Source: Neoakkermansia glycaniphila
GTDB lineage: Bacteria > Verrucomicrobiota > Verrucomicrobiia > Verrucomicrobiales > Akkermansiaceae
Length of the DNA stretch: 64,000 nucleotides
Reading direction: 5' to 3'
Assembly (NCBI RefSeq): GCF_001683795.1
Contig: NZ_LIGX01000021.1
Location: 1-64,000 of the forward strand
The notes beneath the pieces were generated by a model, which was not told where the DNA came from, did no database searches, and saw nothing but the letters and a program-made list of their open reading frames with translations. Shown piece by piece: positions 23,967 to 36,275 of this stretch (its first letter is position 1; every line of letters starts with the position of its first letter). The position numbers and the translations under genes were made by a program.

Positions 23967-25556
23967 TCAATCGTTCAAGCGGTGCATCACGGGAATATCC
24001 GCGCGGGCATCAGCCGGACAGCTTCCGGCATGCAGCACGGGCGGAAGCTGCACACGTTTCCATGCGGAGACGATGACCAGCCTTTGCACGCGGCGCACAT
24101 CCTCCTCCTTGAACGGACATTCCGGATCGGCCAGCAGTTCTCCGGCCGGGACGTTCCTGTCCACCAGATGCCCTAGAATGGCATCCAGCACCTCGTAGGG
24201 CGGCAGGCTGTCCTGATCCTTCTGCCCCGGAGCCAATTCGGCAGAAGGAGCCTTGTCGATCGTATTCTGCGGAATGATTTCGCGCTCCGCATTGATCAGG
24301 GCGCACAACCGGTAAACCTCCGTCTTGTACAGCGAGGCGATAGGGGAAAGTCCGCCGTTCGTATCGCCGTACATGGTGCAATAGCCGACGAGGGCTTCGC
24401 TCTTGTTGCCCGTATTCAGAAGCATGTGGCCGAACTTGTTCGCATAGCTCATCAGGAACAGGCCGCGGATGCGCGACTGCATATTCTCTTCGGTCTTGTC
24501 CGGCTCCGTGCCTTCGAACAGCTCCGCCATCGAGGCGCGCACGGCATCGAACACCGGAGTCACAGGCACCGTCTTGCAGAAAATCCCGAGATTGGCAGCC
24601 AGGGCATAGGCATCCTCAATCGAAGATTCCGAGCTGTATTCGCTCGGCATGGCGAGGCCGTACACATTCTCCGGACCGAGGGCTTCCACCGCCAAAGCCG
24701 CTACCAGAGCGGAATCCACGCCGCCCGACAGGCCGAGGCATACGCTGCCGAACCCGCAGCGGTTCACATGCTCGCGGATGCCGGATACCAGAGCCTGCCG
24801 CACCTGCTCCATCGGCTCGGGCAGCGAGGCGACCGGGCGCGCCCTGTCCGTATCCACCACGGCGTTCTTCGCGGCGAACAGAGGCAGCCTGCCCCGCAAC
24901 ACCCCATCCGGGGAATGCACGGTCGAACCGCCCGCATACACCTCGCCTTCCTGCGAGCCGACGGCGCGCACGCAAACGACGGTACTGTCGAACTGCCCCG
25001 CTTCCCATGCGCGGTCTTCCTCGGATGCTTCCAGCTCGCCGCGGAACCACGGCGCAAGCGGCAGCTTCACCAGAATGTTGAAATCCTCTTCAATCGGCAG
25101 CGAAAGCTCGCTTGAGCATTCGACATGCACGCGCATGCCGCCGTCCAGATGCACGGTATCCTCTTCAATCAGCGTCACCGTATCCTTCTCCAGCAAATAG
25201 GGGGAAATGCCGATCATGGAACGCCCTGCCGCTCCTTCCATCGGCTCGTCCTCCACCCATGCGTCATCGTCTTCACCGCTCTCGACCTCTTCCGGATCGA
25301 ACTCGCGCGTCGCGCCGAGAATCAGCGGAACGGAGGAAACCTCCTGAGAAAGCGCATCGAGCGCAGCCGCCGTCTGCATGATAAAGGACTGGCGTGCGGC
25401 CAGATCCATGGGCTGATGGCCGCACAGGGCGAGGGAAGAAGCCACGATCAGCTCGGCCCCGCGGTCGAGGCACTCGCGGTAGCCCTGTACGATGGCTCGG
25501 AGATTCCCGGAAAAATCGCCCGTCACGGGGCTCGTCTGAATAATGCCTATTTTCAT
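23967..25556 (-). CDS. nadE: NAD(+) synthetase with a degenerate N-terminal glutaminase domain
   Basis: This 529-residue protein has the two-domain layout of glutamine-dependent NadE. The C-terminal synthetase is intact: PP-loop SGGVDS (277-282), TEENMQSRIRG, LLNTGNKSE and KAPSAELAPGQKDQDSLPPYE. The N-terminal nitrilase-like domain is not. The catalytic Glu of the PE-L motif is Ser41 (ASSLALCGH), and the loop that normally carries the Lys (K..LPN..VFDE) is missing. Only Cys147 (VECSSE), in a foreign context, could stand for the nucleophile. An acidic insert fills about 85-110. It probably uses free ammonia. The gene lies 6 bases after the NifA-like activator. Confidence 0.92.
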   Translation of the reverse strand: MKIGIIQTSPVTGDFSGNLRAIVQGYRECLDRGAELIVASSLALCGHQPMDLAARQSFIMQTAAALDALSQEVSSVPLILGATREFDPEEVESGEDDDAWVEDEPMEGAAGRSMIGISPYLLEKDTVTLIEEDTVHLDGGMRVHVECSSELSLPIEEDFNILVKLPLAPWFRGELEASEEDRAWEAGQFDSTVVCVRAVGSQEGEVYAGGSTVHSPDGVLRGRLPLFAAKNAVVDTDRARPVASLPEPMEQVRQALVSGIREHVNRCGFGSVCLGLSGGVDSALVAALAVEALGPENVYGLAMPSEYSSESSIEDAYALAANLGIFCKTVPVTPVFDAVRASMAELFEGTEPDKTEENMQSRIRGLFLMSYANKFGHMLLNTGNKSEALVGYCTMYGDTNGGLSPIASLYKTEVYRLCALINAEREIIPQNTIDKAPSAELAPGQKDQDSLPPYEVLDAILGHLVDRNVPAGELLADPECPFKEEDVRRVQRLVIVSAWKRVQLPPVLHAGSCPADARADIPVMHRLND

Positions 25557-25562
25557 GATTGG

Positions 25563-27143
25563 TTACTTGTATTGTGAAGGGGCGATGCGCAGCTGCTTGA
25601 TGCGGTAATGAAGCTTGCGAACGGTTGTTTGAAGCTCGCGTGCCGCAGATGCCACATTGCCCTTGCTGCGCTTCAGGGCGGCGGCGATCAGCTCCGTCTC
25701 GAAAGAAGCCGTCAGCCGCTCCAGCCCAGCCGTCTGCTCGTGGGAAACGGAAAGGGTCTTCACCGGAGCCGTACCGGTAGCGGCCTCCGTCTGCAGGGAG
25801 GCGGGAAGGTCGAACGAATTGATGACTCCGCTGCTGGAGACGATCACCGCGCGCTCGATCATGTTTTCCAGCTCGCGCACATTGCCCGGCCAGTGGTAGC
25901 TCATCAGCATATCGATCGCCGGAGTGGACAAGCGGACGACTTTCTTGTTGTAAACCTTGTTGTACTTGGCGAGGAAGAAGTCCGCCAGAGAAACGATATC
26001 CGACTTGCGGGCGCGCAGGGCCGGCACATGGATGGGGAACACGTTCAGGCGGTAGTACAGATCCTCGCGAAACTCGCCGTCGCGCATCTTCTGCTCGAGG
26101 TCGCGACTCGTCGCGGCGATGATACGGGCATTCGTCGAAATCGGCTCCTGCGATCCCACCCGCTCGAATACGCGCTCCTGCAGCACGCGCAGCAGCTTCA
26201 CCTGCGTTTGCAGGGAAATATCGCCGATCTCATCTAGAAACAGCGTACCGGTGGAAGCCATCTCGAAACGTCCGATGCGCTGCTTGTGCGCTCCGGTGAA
26301 GGCACCCTTCTCATGCCCGAACAGCTCGGACTCGATCAGCCCTTCCGGCAAGGCCGCGCAATTGACGGCGACAAACGGGCCGTGGCGGCGATCGGAACCG
26401 TTGTGAATGGCCTGCGCGATCAGCTCCTTGCCCGTGCCGGATTCTCCGCGCAAAAGCACCGTTGCCGATGATCGGGCCACCTGAGCGATCTCCAGATGCA
26501 CGGAACGCATCGCCGACGAATGGCCGATGATCGCCGCCGAGCTGGACTGCTCGCCCAATTCGAGGCGCAGGCGGTCGTTTTCACGCTCCAGGCTCTGCCG
26601 CTCGGCGAAATAGAGGCGAACGGATTCGACGGCATCGGCCAGAATATTCGCCACCACCACAAGCAGTTTCATCAGCTTGGACAATGTGTCCGGAAGCTGC
26701 ACGGGGAAATCCATGGACAGCGTGCCGACCACCTGCCCCGAATGGATGACAGGTACGCAGAGGAACGACTCGGACTCGCCCTCATGCCGCGCTCCCGTCC
26801 TGTTCAGGAAACGGCCGTCCATCCGCGTATCGGGGATGACGGCGGGTTCCCCCGTCTTGCCGACCTGCCCCGTAATCCCCTCGCCCAGATGGTAGGTGCC
26901 GCGCTCCTTCTCGTCGGGCGACAGGCCGCAGGAAGCCTCCACCACCAGAGAATCGCCGCGCAACAGGGAAAGGGCGCCGCGCACGAAACCCAGTTGGCCC
27001 TGAAGAATATTCAACGCCTCCTCCAACAGCTCCCCAACATCGCGCCGCTTCACCAGCACCTTGGAAATACTGGAAAGCACGCGCAGCTCCAGGCTGTCGC
27101 CAGCCAGCTCTTCGGCGAGGTTCACTTGCGAAGGAGGAAGCAT
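25563..27143 (-). CDS. NifA-like sigma-54-dependent transcriptional activator with GAF domain
   Basis: This 526-residue enhancer-binding protein has an N-terminal GAF sensor (about 20-175), an AAA+ domain with Walker A GESGTGKE (233-240) and the sigma-54 contact loop GAFTGA (280-285), and a C-terminal Fis-type helix-turn-helix (about 490-520). This domain order is that of NifA-type regulators. No receiver domain is present, so control is probably by a ligand on GAF. It lies between a nitroreductase gene and nadE with gaps of 23 and 6 bases. Its target promoters are not evident here; I see no convincing GG-N10-GC element beside it. Confidence 0.92.
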   Translation of the reverse strand: MLPPSQVNLAEELAGDSLELRVLSSISKVLVKRRDVGELLEEALNILQGQLGFVRGALSLLRGDSLVVEASCGLSPDEKERGTYHLGEGITGQVGKTGEPAVIPDTRMDGRFLNRTGARHEGESESFLCVPVIHSGQVVGTLSMDFPVQLPDTLSKLMKLLVVVANILADAVESVRLYFAERQSLERENDRLRLELGEQSSSAAIIGHSSAMRSVHLEIAQVARSSATVLLRGESGTGKELIAQAIHNGSDRRHGPFVAVNCAALPEGLIESELFGHEKGAFTGAHKQRIGRFEMASTGTLFLDEIGDISLQTQVKLLRVLQERVFERVGSQEPISTNARIIAATSRDLEQKMRDGEFREDLYYRLNVFPIHVPALRARKSDIVSLADFFLAKYNKVYNKKVVRLSTPAIDMLMSYHWPGNVRELENMIERAVIVSSSGVINSFDLPASLQTEAATGTAPVKTLSVSHEQTAGLERLTASFETELIAAALKRSKGNVASAARELQTTVRKLHYRIKQLRIAPSQYK

Positions 27144-27166
27144 GGGGAATGCGGCCCGGAAGGTGT

Positions 27167-27808
27167 TCAGCAGTGCGAAATGACCTTGTCCTTGGGATAG
27201 CGCACCTTGGCTTCCAGCGCGTGGGCGTCTTCCGGGCTTCTGTACCCGAACGCCATACCGAGAACCGTACGGTAGGGGGAATCTTCAAGGCCGAGAATCT
27301 CGTCGTACTTGGCGGGAACGATACCGCCCATGATGCAGGTATCCACATGCAGGCAGGCGGCTGCGGCTGCCACAAAACCGGCAGCAAGATGCACCTGGCT
27401 CTCCATCCACGATTTGCCTTCGTCTCCCTGCCAGAACACGGAATAGCCCTTGTACTTGGCATAGGCGGACTGCATGCGCTCTTCCGACGTATTCAGCACC
27501 TCGTGCGCACGATTGATATGCGCCAGCAGGTCGGAATCCTGCACATCGCGGCGGGCGCACAGCACCACGTACTTGCTCGCATCCCGCACCTGCGTCTGGT
27601 TGAACGAGGCTTCGCACAGCTTCTCGCGGATTTCGCGGTCATCGACCACGATGAAATGCCAAAGCTGCAGCCCGAGGGAAGACGGAGCCAGATGGAACGC
27701 TTCTTCCAGGGCATCCCACGTAGCCGGGGCAATCCTCGCCGCCGGATCGAACTTCTTGCATGCGTAGCGCCACATCAGCGCATCCTTGTATTCCTGAGGT
27801 GTCATCAT
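27167..27808 (-). CDS. Nitroreductase family NAD(P)H-dependent oxidoreductase
   Basis: This 213-residue flavoenzyme of the nitroreductase fold starts with RYACKKFDP (the R-S/A-x-R/K-FMN phosphate motif region). It continues with [16 protein letters not shown], which binds FMN, and ends with [10 protein letters not shown]. Members reduce nitro groups, quinones or act as NAD(P)H dehydrogenases; the physiological substrate cannot be told. It starts 9 bases after the lptD stop and precedes the NifA-like gene, so it is likely part of that run. Two adjacent ATGs are possible starts. Confidence 0.9.
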   Translation of the reverse strand: MMTPQEYKDALMWRYACKKFDPAARIAPATWDALEEAFHLAPSSLGLQLWHFIVVDDREIREKLCEASFNQTQVRDASKYVVLCARRDVQDSDLLAHINRAHEVLNTSEERMQSAYAKYKGYSVFWQGDEGKSWMESQVHLAAGFVAAAAACLHVDTCIMGGIVPAKYDEILGLEDSPYRTVLGMAFGYRSPEDAHALEAKVRYPKDKVISHC

Positions 27809-27817
27809 AATCGTGAA

Positions 27818-30286
27818 TCAGTTGATGGTGACGGGGAACCTGTCCCCGGTTTCTCCAAGGGTAAAGCTCAGGCCAAAGCCCGTTTCGCGTTTGCCGCCGT
27901 TATCTCGGAAGAAAAGGCTCGCTCCTATGTACCAGGCCCCCACGTTGCGGTACAGGCTGTACTTCTGGATTTGAAGCTGCTTCTGCTCCGCATCCCAGCG
28001 CCATTCTCCAGAAATCGCGAAATTCTCGTTGATGCGGTACATCCCGTAGGCCGTCAGCTGGTTGGCATCTTCCAGAATCGGGTGGTGCGTCAGATAGCGG
28101 TGTCCGAGAGCAAGCTCCGTCGAACGGGTCGGCTTCCAGCTCATATAGTGGTTGTACTCGCGGTACCCCTGCCCCTCGCCCAGCACCGGGAACTGGCACT
28201 CCGACGAAATCGCCAGCCACGGCAGCGGCGACCAGCGCACAATCGAATAAAGATTCGAATAACGGGTATTCTGCTCGTCCTCCGGACGGTGCAAATACGC
28301 ATCCATAAACGTATCCCACACCAGCCACTCAGACGAAGAACCGTCGCGCGACGTCATCAGCATATTGCGCACGCCGTAGCGGAAAATCGCCCAGTCCGAC
28401 AGCGAATCGATCGCCGTAAACGTCCCCATATCAAGCGAGCGCGGATTCGTCGTCGATGTCCACCCGTCGATCTGCGGCACGAGCGGATTCACCCCCGTCG
28501 CATTCACGAACGAAAACGTACCGCGCGGCTGAATCACATGCCGCAGAGTATTCACGCCGAACGTATCGTTGAACACATTCGAAAACGACTTCGAAAACTT
28601 CATATCGAAATCGCACGCCGCATACACAATCCCGCGAGAATCGTTCCCCTGCCCCGCCACATCGTAATACCCCGTGTAGCCGAGACCCGTCTTCGGCGTC
28701 AGATTCAGGCAGTTCGCCACCTTGAACGACGTCGAAATCTCATGGTAGGAATGGAGGCGGGCGAAAGAATCCGTATTCAGCATGCGCTCCCAATACTGGC
28801 GGGCCGCCGTATTCTCGCGTATCTGGGAAATAATCTCCTGAATGTCCACCCTCTTCTCGGCCGGTACATTCTGGTTCATGAACGAAAAACTGTTCCGGTT
28901 CTCGTACACCACGCCGCTCTTGAAAAGAGGCGCGCGGGCGCGCGAATAGGACATCTCCACACGGCTGTCCGTCAGGTAGAAATCGTTCGGATCAAACCGC
29001 ACCAACAGCGACGAAACGGAACGCTTGTCCGTCCTGTCGAACACCACCGTATTATCCGGCTTATCGTTGGACTGGTAAATATCCTGGAAAAAGTCGCGCA
29101 GAACGTACTGGTCGCTCAGATAATTGACATTCGCCTTCAGCCGGTACACGGCCTCCTTATCATCCTCAATGGGGAAATCCCAATATTGCTGGAGAGCGAT
29201 GCGCGAACGGTCGGAACCCACGGGCTTGCGCGGCTCCCAGAGAGGATTGATGCCGGGGTCGGAATCGTTCACGTAATAGACGGAAAGCCCCGTCATATTG
29301 CCCGCTTTCTTCTTCAGGTTCGTATCCTCGAAATCGAATCCGAGGCCGATCCCGCGCCGCTCGCGGTAGTCCACATGGTTCAGCAGCAGATAATCCGAAA
29401 CCGGAATACCCTTACCCTTCTCCACACGCCTGTTGCCGAGCAGAATACCGTACTCGTTCAGCAGGTACGGCCCCCAGATCGAACGCATACCCGGCCGGGG
29501 CGTATAACCCTCCTTCGGATTCAGCGAATGGATGAAATACGGAAAATAGAAAAACGGCGTATCCTTGTAATAAACGCGCAGATGCGAAAACTCCACCTTA
29601 TCTTCCGGATAAATCTTCAAATGCCCCGTGCGAATCCACGAATTCGGATTCTTCTTATCCTCCGTCGTCACCGATGCATTCTTCGCCTCAATATACTTGC
29701 GGCCCTTGGCATCCACGGCATACTCGAAATTCCTGCTCTTCAGAATCATGCCGGACACCTTGGTACGCACATTCTGCACATTGAGCTCCTCCTCATCCGC
29801 ATAGGAATAGACGGCTCTATCACCACGCGTTATGCTCTCCCCCTGAAACACGCAGACATTCCCGGTAAACGTCACCTCCTTCCGGGTCAAATCGATCTCG
29901 GCCCGCTCGGCAAACACCTCGGAACCCGTATCGGTCTTCATCGAAAGAATTGAACCTTCCCCGTCGCAGATCACCTTATTCTCATCCTTCAGGAAACGGG
30001 TACTGCCGCCATTGTTCACGATATTCACGGAATCCGGCATCTCGGGCTTCAACCCGCCTCCGGCAAGATTGATCACCCCCCTCGCCGTACCGGCGCCCAA
30101 CCCCGGTTCGCTTGGCCTCTCCAGCTCCGGTTCGGTCATGCCCGTACGCTCCTGCAGCATGGAAATATCCATGCCGCCGCCGCTATTGAAATCATCGGCC
30201 CCCCATGAGGAAGACGACATCAACACGGATGCCGCGGCACATCCTGCATAAACGACACATATCTTCTTCAGCGTCCGCGAATCCAT
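27818..30286 (-). CDS. lptD: LPS-assembly outer-membrane protein LptD
   Basis: LptD is the beta-barrel that inserts lipopolysaccharide into the outer leaflet. The 822-residue protein has a signal peptide (end near SSSSWGADD), an OstA/LptA-like N-terminal jellyroll (about 95-210: GNVCVFQGESITRGDRAVY) and a C-terminal barrel of alternating Tyr/Trp/Phe strands. FFYFPYFIHSLNPKEGYTPR is the conserved barrel-entry motif. The spacer at 30-75 is Gly/Pro-rich. Its presence shows a true LPS outer membrane. It begins a minus-strand run with nitroreductase, NifA-like activator and nadE. Confidence 0.93.
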   Translation of the reverse strand: MDSRTLKKICVVYAGCAAASVLMSSSSWGADDFNSGGGMDISMLQERTGMTEPELERPSEPGLGAGTARGVINLAGGGLKPEMPDSVNIVNNGGSTRFLKDENKVICDGEGSILSMKTDTGSEVFAERAEIDLTRKEVTFTGNVCVFQGESITRGDRAVYSYADEEELNVQNVRTKVSGMILKSRNFEYAVDAKGRKYIEAKNASVTTEDKKNPNSWIRTGHLKIYPEDKVEFSHLRVYYKDTPFFYFPYFIHSLNPKEGYTPRPGMRSIWGPYLLNEYGILLGNRRVEKGKGIPVSDYLLLNHVDYRERRGIGLGFDFEDTNLKKKAGNMTGLSVYYVNDSDPGINPLWEPRKPVGSDRSRIALQQYWDFPIEDDKEAVYRLKANVNYLSDQYVLRDFFQDIYQSNDKPDNTVVFDRTDKRSVSSLLVRFDPNDFYLTDSRVEMSYSRARAPLFKSGVVYENRNSFSFMNQNVPAEKRVDIQEIISQIRENTAARQYWERMLNTDSFARLHSYHEISTSFKVANCLNLTPKTGLGYTGYYDVAGQGNDSRGIVYAACDFDMKFSKSFSNVFNDTFGVNTLRHVIQPRGTFSFVNATGVNPLVPQIDGWTSTTNPRSLDMGTFTAIDSLSDWAIFRYGVRNMLMTSRDGSSSEWLVWDTFMDAYLHRPEDEQNTRYSNLYSIVRWSPLPWLAISSECQFPVLGEGQGYREYNHYMSWKPTRSTELALGHRYLTHHPILEDANQLTAYGMYRINENFAISGEWRWDAEQKQLQIQKYSLYRNVGAWYIGASLFFRDNGGKRETGFGLSFTLGETGDRFPVTIN

Positions 30287-30740
30287 ATCTCAGCACAGCT
30301 TGCCTGACGCACTCCGGGAAGTCAAGCATCAATCCGTACAGCGCGGAGCCGAAAGAAACGCCGAACAACACCTCCTCACCATCAATCAAAACACTATCCG
30401 TCAAGAACAAACGGCCATCGCAACATCGCATGCCGAACCGCCTCACGCGCCGGATTGCAGACGCACATGCGGCATCTGCCTTGAAAAACCATGCAAAAAC
30501 CACCATTAGAATCACACAGGCAACGTCAAATAAAAAACATGACACACTTTCAAAACGTATTTCCAAATATAACACTCCACACAAAGCAACAATGTATTAC
30601 ACCGAAACCCATTCATCATGTAGAAACAACTCCGAAAACGCATATTCCCGAACAAACATCGCACCCCCAAAACAAAGCCCTCCCACCCGAAAAAAACCTT
30701 GCCCGCTTGACTTGCAATCCTTGATTGATACAATACTTCC
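30287..30740. other. Gene-free intergenic region
   Basis: Between the divergent lptD and Sel1 genes lie 454 bases, more A-rich than the surroundings on the plus strand. Open frames on both strands here have poor composition for genes, so I call none. The last 35 bases hold the Sel1 promoter. I found no clear -35/-10 pair for lptD, although TTGACT occurs on the minus strand near 30325. Confidence 0.5.
30707..30734 (+). promoter_or_regulatory. Sel1 gene promoter, leaderless arrangement
   Basis: TTGACT (30707-30712), a 16-base spacer and TACAAT (30729-30734) are followed by 6 bases and the ATG at 30741. The predicted +1 is the start codon. Confidence 0.62.
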
Positions 30741-31796
30741 ATGCGGTTTTCCGGAACTCTCTCCATCCTGCTCTGCATCATCCTGACCCACATCCCGGTT
30801 CAGGCTGCAAACATTCACGACATCGAAGAACCCGGAAACGAAATCGACCGCGTCGACAACCCCGGCACCGCATTCTCCCGTGGGCAGGACTGCCGCAACA
30901 GAAACCAGCCGGAACAGGCATTCCAATGGTTCCTCAAGGCCGCTGAACTCGGACATCCCGAATCCCAGCTGATCATCGGAGAATGTTACACTTGGGGACA
31001 CGGCACACCCAAAAACCACGACAAAGCCTTCTACTGGCTCCTGAAAGCGGCCGAGCAAAAACAGATGCCTGCCTACAAACTCGTCGCAGGCTGCTACAGA
31101 TACGGCGTCGGTACGCCGATCAACATCCAGAAGGCAGACTACTGGCAGCGCAAATCCTTACAGGACAAAAAGGAAAAGATAGAACGGCAAACCGGAGTCC
31201 AAATTCTCGATACGATCAGCGACGAACCCCTCATGAACCACTATGCGGCGGCAGTCAAAGGCAATCCCATCGATATGGACGACGTCGCATGGGCATTCTT
31301 CGAAGGCAAAGGCGTCCCTCAGGACAAGGCGCAGGCCATCGCATGGTGGACCAAAGCAGCCAAACTCGGCGATGCACAATCCCAATACAACCTCGGCAAA
31401 TGCTATGAATACGGCGAAGGCGCACCCCGCAACAAAAAAGAAGCCCAGCGCTGGTACGCGGAAGCCGACAAACCGCGCAACGGACAGCCTTCATCCTACT
31501 TCCGGCAAATCACCGGGAACAACAACCCTACCCGGGGCATGACTCCCGAAATAAAAGCCATTTACGACAAGGCGAAAGCAGGAGACGTCGAAGCCGAGCT
31601 CAAACTCGCCTTCTGCTATTACGATGGAGACGGAGTCGCCCGCAACCACGACGAAGCGCGGCAATGGTTCGCACTGGCCGCCGAACACGGCAACGAAACA
31701 GCGCGGCGCCTACTGCCGAAATTCCAGCCCATGCGCCGCACATACTGGCGAGTCGGCCGCAACACCGCCTCACGCACCTCGAAAATCAACCTTTGA
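30741..31796 (+). CDS. Secreted Sel1-repeat protein
   Basis: This 351-residue protein has a signal peptide (cleavage near VQAAN, residue 23) and at least four Sel1-like (TPR-type) repeats. Readable cores include AFQWFLKAAELGHPESQLIIG, split by loops, AFYWLLKAAEQ, AIAWWTKAAKLGDAQSQYNLG and ARQWFALAAEHGNETA. Each is paired with a Y..G.G.P or D.DGVA turn. Sel1 proteins are helical scaffolds for protein-protein contact; the partner is unknown. Monocistronic by position: its own promoter lies upstream and a convergent DUF2062 gene lies beyond. Confidence 0.88.
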   Translation: MRFSGTLSILLCIILTHIPVQAANIHDIEEPGNEIDRVDNPGTAFSRGQDCRNRNQPEQAFQWFLKAAELGHPESQLIIGECYTWGHGTPKNHDKAFYWLLKAAEQKQMPAYKLVAGCYRYGVGTPINIQKADYWQRKSLQDKKEKIERQTGVQILDTISDEPLMNHYAAAVKGNPIDMDDVAWAFFEGKGVPQDKAQAIAWWTKAAKLGDAQSQYNLGKCYEYGEGAPRNKKEAQRWYAEADKPRNGQPSSYFRQITGNNNPTRGMTPEIKAIYDKAKAGDVEAELKLAFCYYDGDGVARNHDEARQWFALAAEHGNETARRLLPKFQPMRRTYWRVGRNTASRTSKINL

Positions 31797-31830
31797 CCCT
31801 ATCCGTCCACCGGCAAACAAACCTCGGCAT

Positions 31831-32430
31831 TCAACGCCCGCGCCGGCGGCGGAACCAGGACTTGACCGCGATCCCGACATGCCATCCGGCCTGCACCAGC
31901 CAATAGCAGACCACGCCGAACAGCACGCAGGTCACCACGCAGCCGAACGCAAACTCGGCAATCGCCCAGCCGAAATGCACATGCTGCAACGGCTGGAGCA
32001 ACCCATCGAAATTCCATGATTCCACACAGGCGGGAACCTTCATCGCGCTATCCTTCACCAGGCCGAGCGTAGCGCCCGACCCCGGCAGGCCCAGCCATGC
32101 AAAAATCACCGAACCCACCCACCACTGCACCGGCCACGCAAACACCTGATAACCGGGAAACGAAATCCAGGCCATCAAAATCGCCACGGGAATATTCCCC
32201 TTCCGCCACAGGCACGCAGCCACGCCGAACAAACTCTGCATCGGTACCGGAGCAATCGCACACGCCGCCCCCCATGCCGCACCCGTCGCCACGCCCCGCT
32301 TCTCCCACTTCCACAAATGCTCATCAAAAACGCGGGCCGAAAGCATACGCCCCATCCGGGTCTTCTTCCTTCTCTCCTGAATCAGGTAGAACCTGACCCG
32401 CCTCATGAGTGTCTTATAGCGTTCTTCCAT
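31831..32430 (-). CDS. DUF2062 domain membrane protein
   Basis: This 199-residue protein has a basic N-terminus, the pattern ATGAAWGAACAIAPVPMQSLF and several membrane helices (about 50-85, 90-110, 150-180), ending in an Arg-rich tail. These are typical of DUF2062 proteins, sometimes found next to glycosyltransferases. The ATG at 32430 (MEERYKTLMRR) is preferred; an in-frame codon 42 bases upstream gives an unlikely N-terminus. It converges on the Sel1 gene with 34 bases between. Confidence 0.82.
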   Translation of the reverse strand: MEERYKTLMRRVRFYLIQERRKKTRMGRMLSARVFDEHLWKWEKRGVATGAAWGAACAIAPVPMQSLFGVAACLWRKGNIPVAILMAWISFPGYQVFAWPVQWWVGSVIFAWLGLPGSGATLGLVKDSAMKVPACVESWNFDGLLQPLQHVHFGWAIAEFAFGCVVTCVLFGVVCYWLVQAGWHVGIAVKSWFRRRRGR

Positions 32431-32457
32431 AGCGCCGGCGCATTCCGGCCGCCTTCT

Positions 32458-32483
32458 GTACAAGGCCGCCAAAGCCTTTGTAC
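32458..32483. repeat. Imperfect inverted repeat upstream of the DUF2062 gene
   Basis: GTACAAGGC (32458-32466) and GCCTTTGTAC (32474-32483) form an imperfect palindrome in the space between the DUF2062 gene and the PHP phosphatase promoter. It could be an operator or an RNA hairpin. No U-run follows, so it is not a terminator. Confidence 0.4.
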
Positions 32484-32543
32484 ATTACCAGAAACCATCA
32501 TCCGCACACAAGAGAAAATCCCGCCAACATACAATCATAGGCT

Positions 32544-32572
32544 TTGACTCACCCCTGCCCCGAAGGTATAAT
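32544..32572 (+). promoter_or_regulatory. PHP phosphatase promoter, near-consensus, leaderless arrangement
   Basis: TTGACT (32544-32549), a 17-base spacer and a perfect TATAAT (32567-32572) are followed by 7 bases and the ATG at 32580. This is the best promoter match in the window, and it leaves no room for a ribosome binding site. Confidence 0.7.
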
Positions 32573-32579
32573 CCCGAAC

Positions 32580-35697
<3,118 letters not shown>

Positions 35698-35704
35698 CCG
35701 CACC

Positions 35705-36250
35705 ATGGCCACCATCATCCTCGGCATCACCGCCTCCATCGCCGCCTACAAAGCTGCCGACATCGTCTCCCTCCTCGTCAAACGCGGGCACGATGTCCAC
35801 TGCATCTGCACCGAAAAAGCCCTTGCATTCGTCACCCCTCTCACCCTCATGACCATCTCGCGCAACCCCGTCCTCTCCAGCTTCGAGGATGAAACCCGCG
35901 ACTGGATGCCACCGCACATCGCCCTCGCCGACAAAGCGGAACTCTTCGTCATCGCCCCCGCCACCGCGGACATCATGGCCCAAATGGCCTGCGGCCTCGC
36001 TCCGAACCTCCTCACCTCCGCCTATCTGGCGAACCGCGCCCCCGTCCTCATCTTCCCCGCCATGAACTGCCGCATGTGGGACCACCCCGCCACGCAGGCC
36101 AACGCAGCCACCCTCGCCGCACGCCCCGGCCACCGCATCGTCGGCCCGGCGGAAAGCGGCATCCTCGCCTGCGGAGCCGAAGGCAAAGGCAAACTCCTCC
36201 CCGTCGAAACCGTCGTCGAACAAATCGAAGCCGCCATCCCCGGCCATTAA
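35705..36250 (+). CDS. coaC: Phosphopantothenoylcysteine decarboxylase (CoaC domain)
   Basis: This 181-residue flavoprotein of the HFCD family decarboxylates phosphopantothenoylcysteine in CoA synthesis. The N-terminus GITASIAAYKAADIV binds FMN. The catalytic His is in PPHIALADKAE, and the substrate clamp PAMNCRMWDHPATQAN plus ACGAEGKGK are in place. In most bacteria CoaC is fused to CoaB; here it stands alone, so a separate CoaB must exist elsewhere. It lies 7 bases after ligA and 25 before the possible ATP-grasp gene. Confidence 0.93.
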   Translation: MATIILGITASIAAYKAADIVSLLVKRGHDVHCICTEKALAFVTPLTLMTISRNPVLSSFEDETRDWMPPHIALADKAELFVIAPATADIMAQMACGLAPNLLTSAYLANRAPVLIFPAMNCRMWDHPATQANAATLAARPGHRIVGPAESGILACGAEGKGKLLPVETVVEQIEAAIPGH

Positions 36251-36275
36251 CCGGCCCCACTCCCGCCTTCATGCC

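Noticed and set aside
30205..30786. Open frames filling the lptD / Sel1 intergenic region
   Set aside because: They overlap both lptD and the Sel1 signal peptide, have Lys/Asn/Thr-rich random composition and no plausible start signal.
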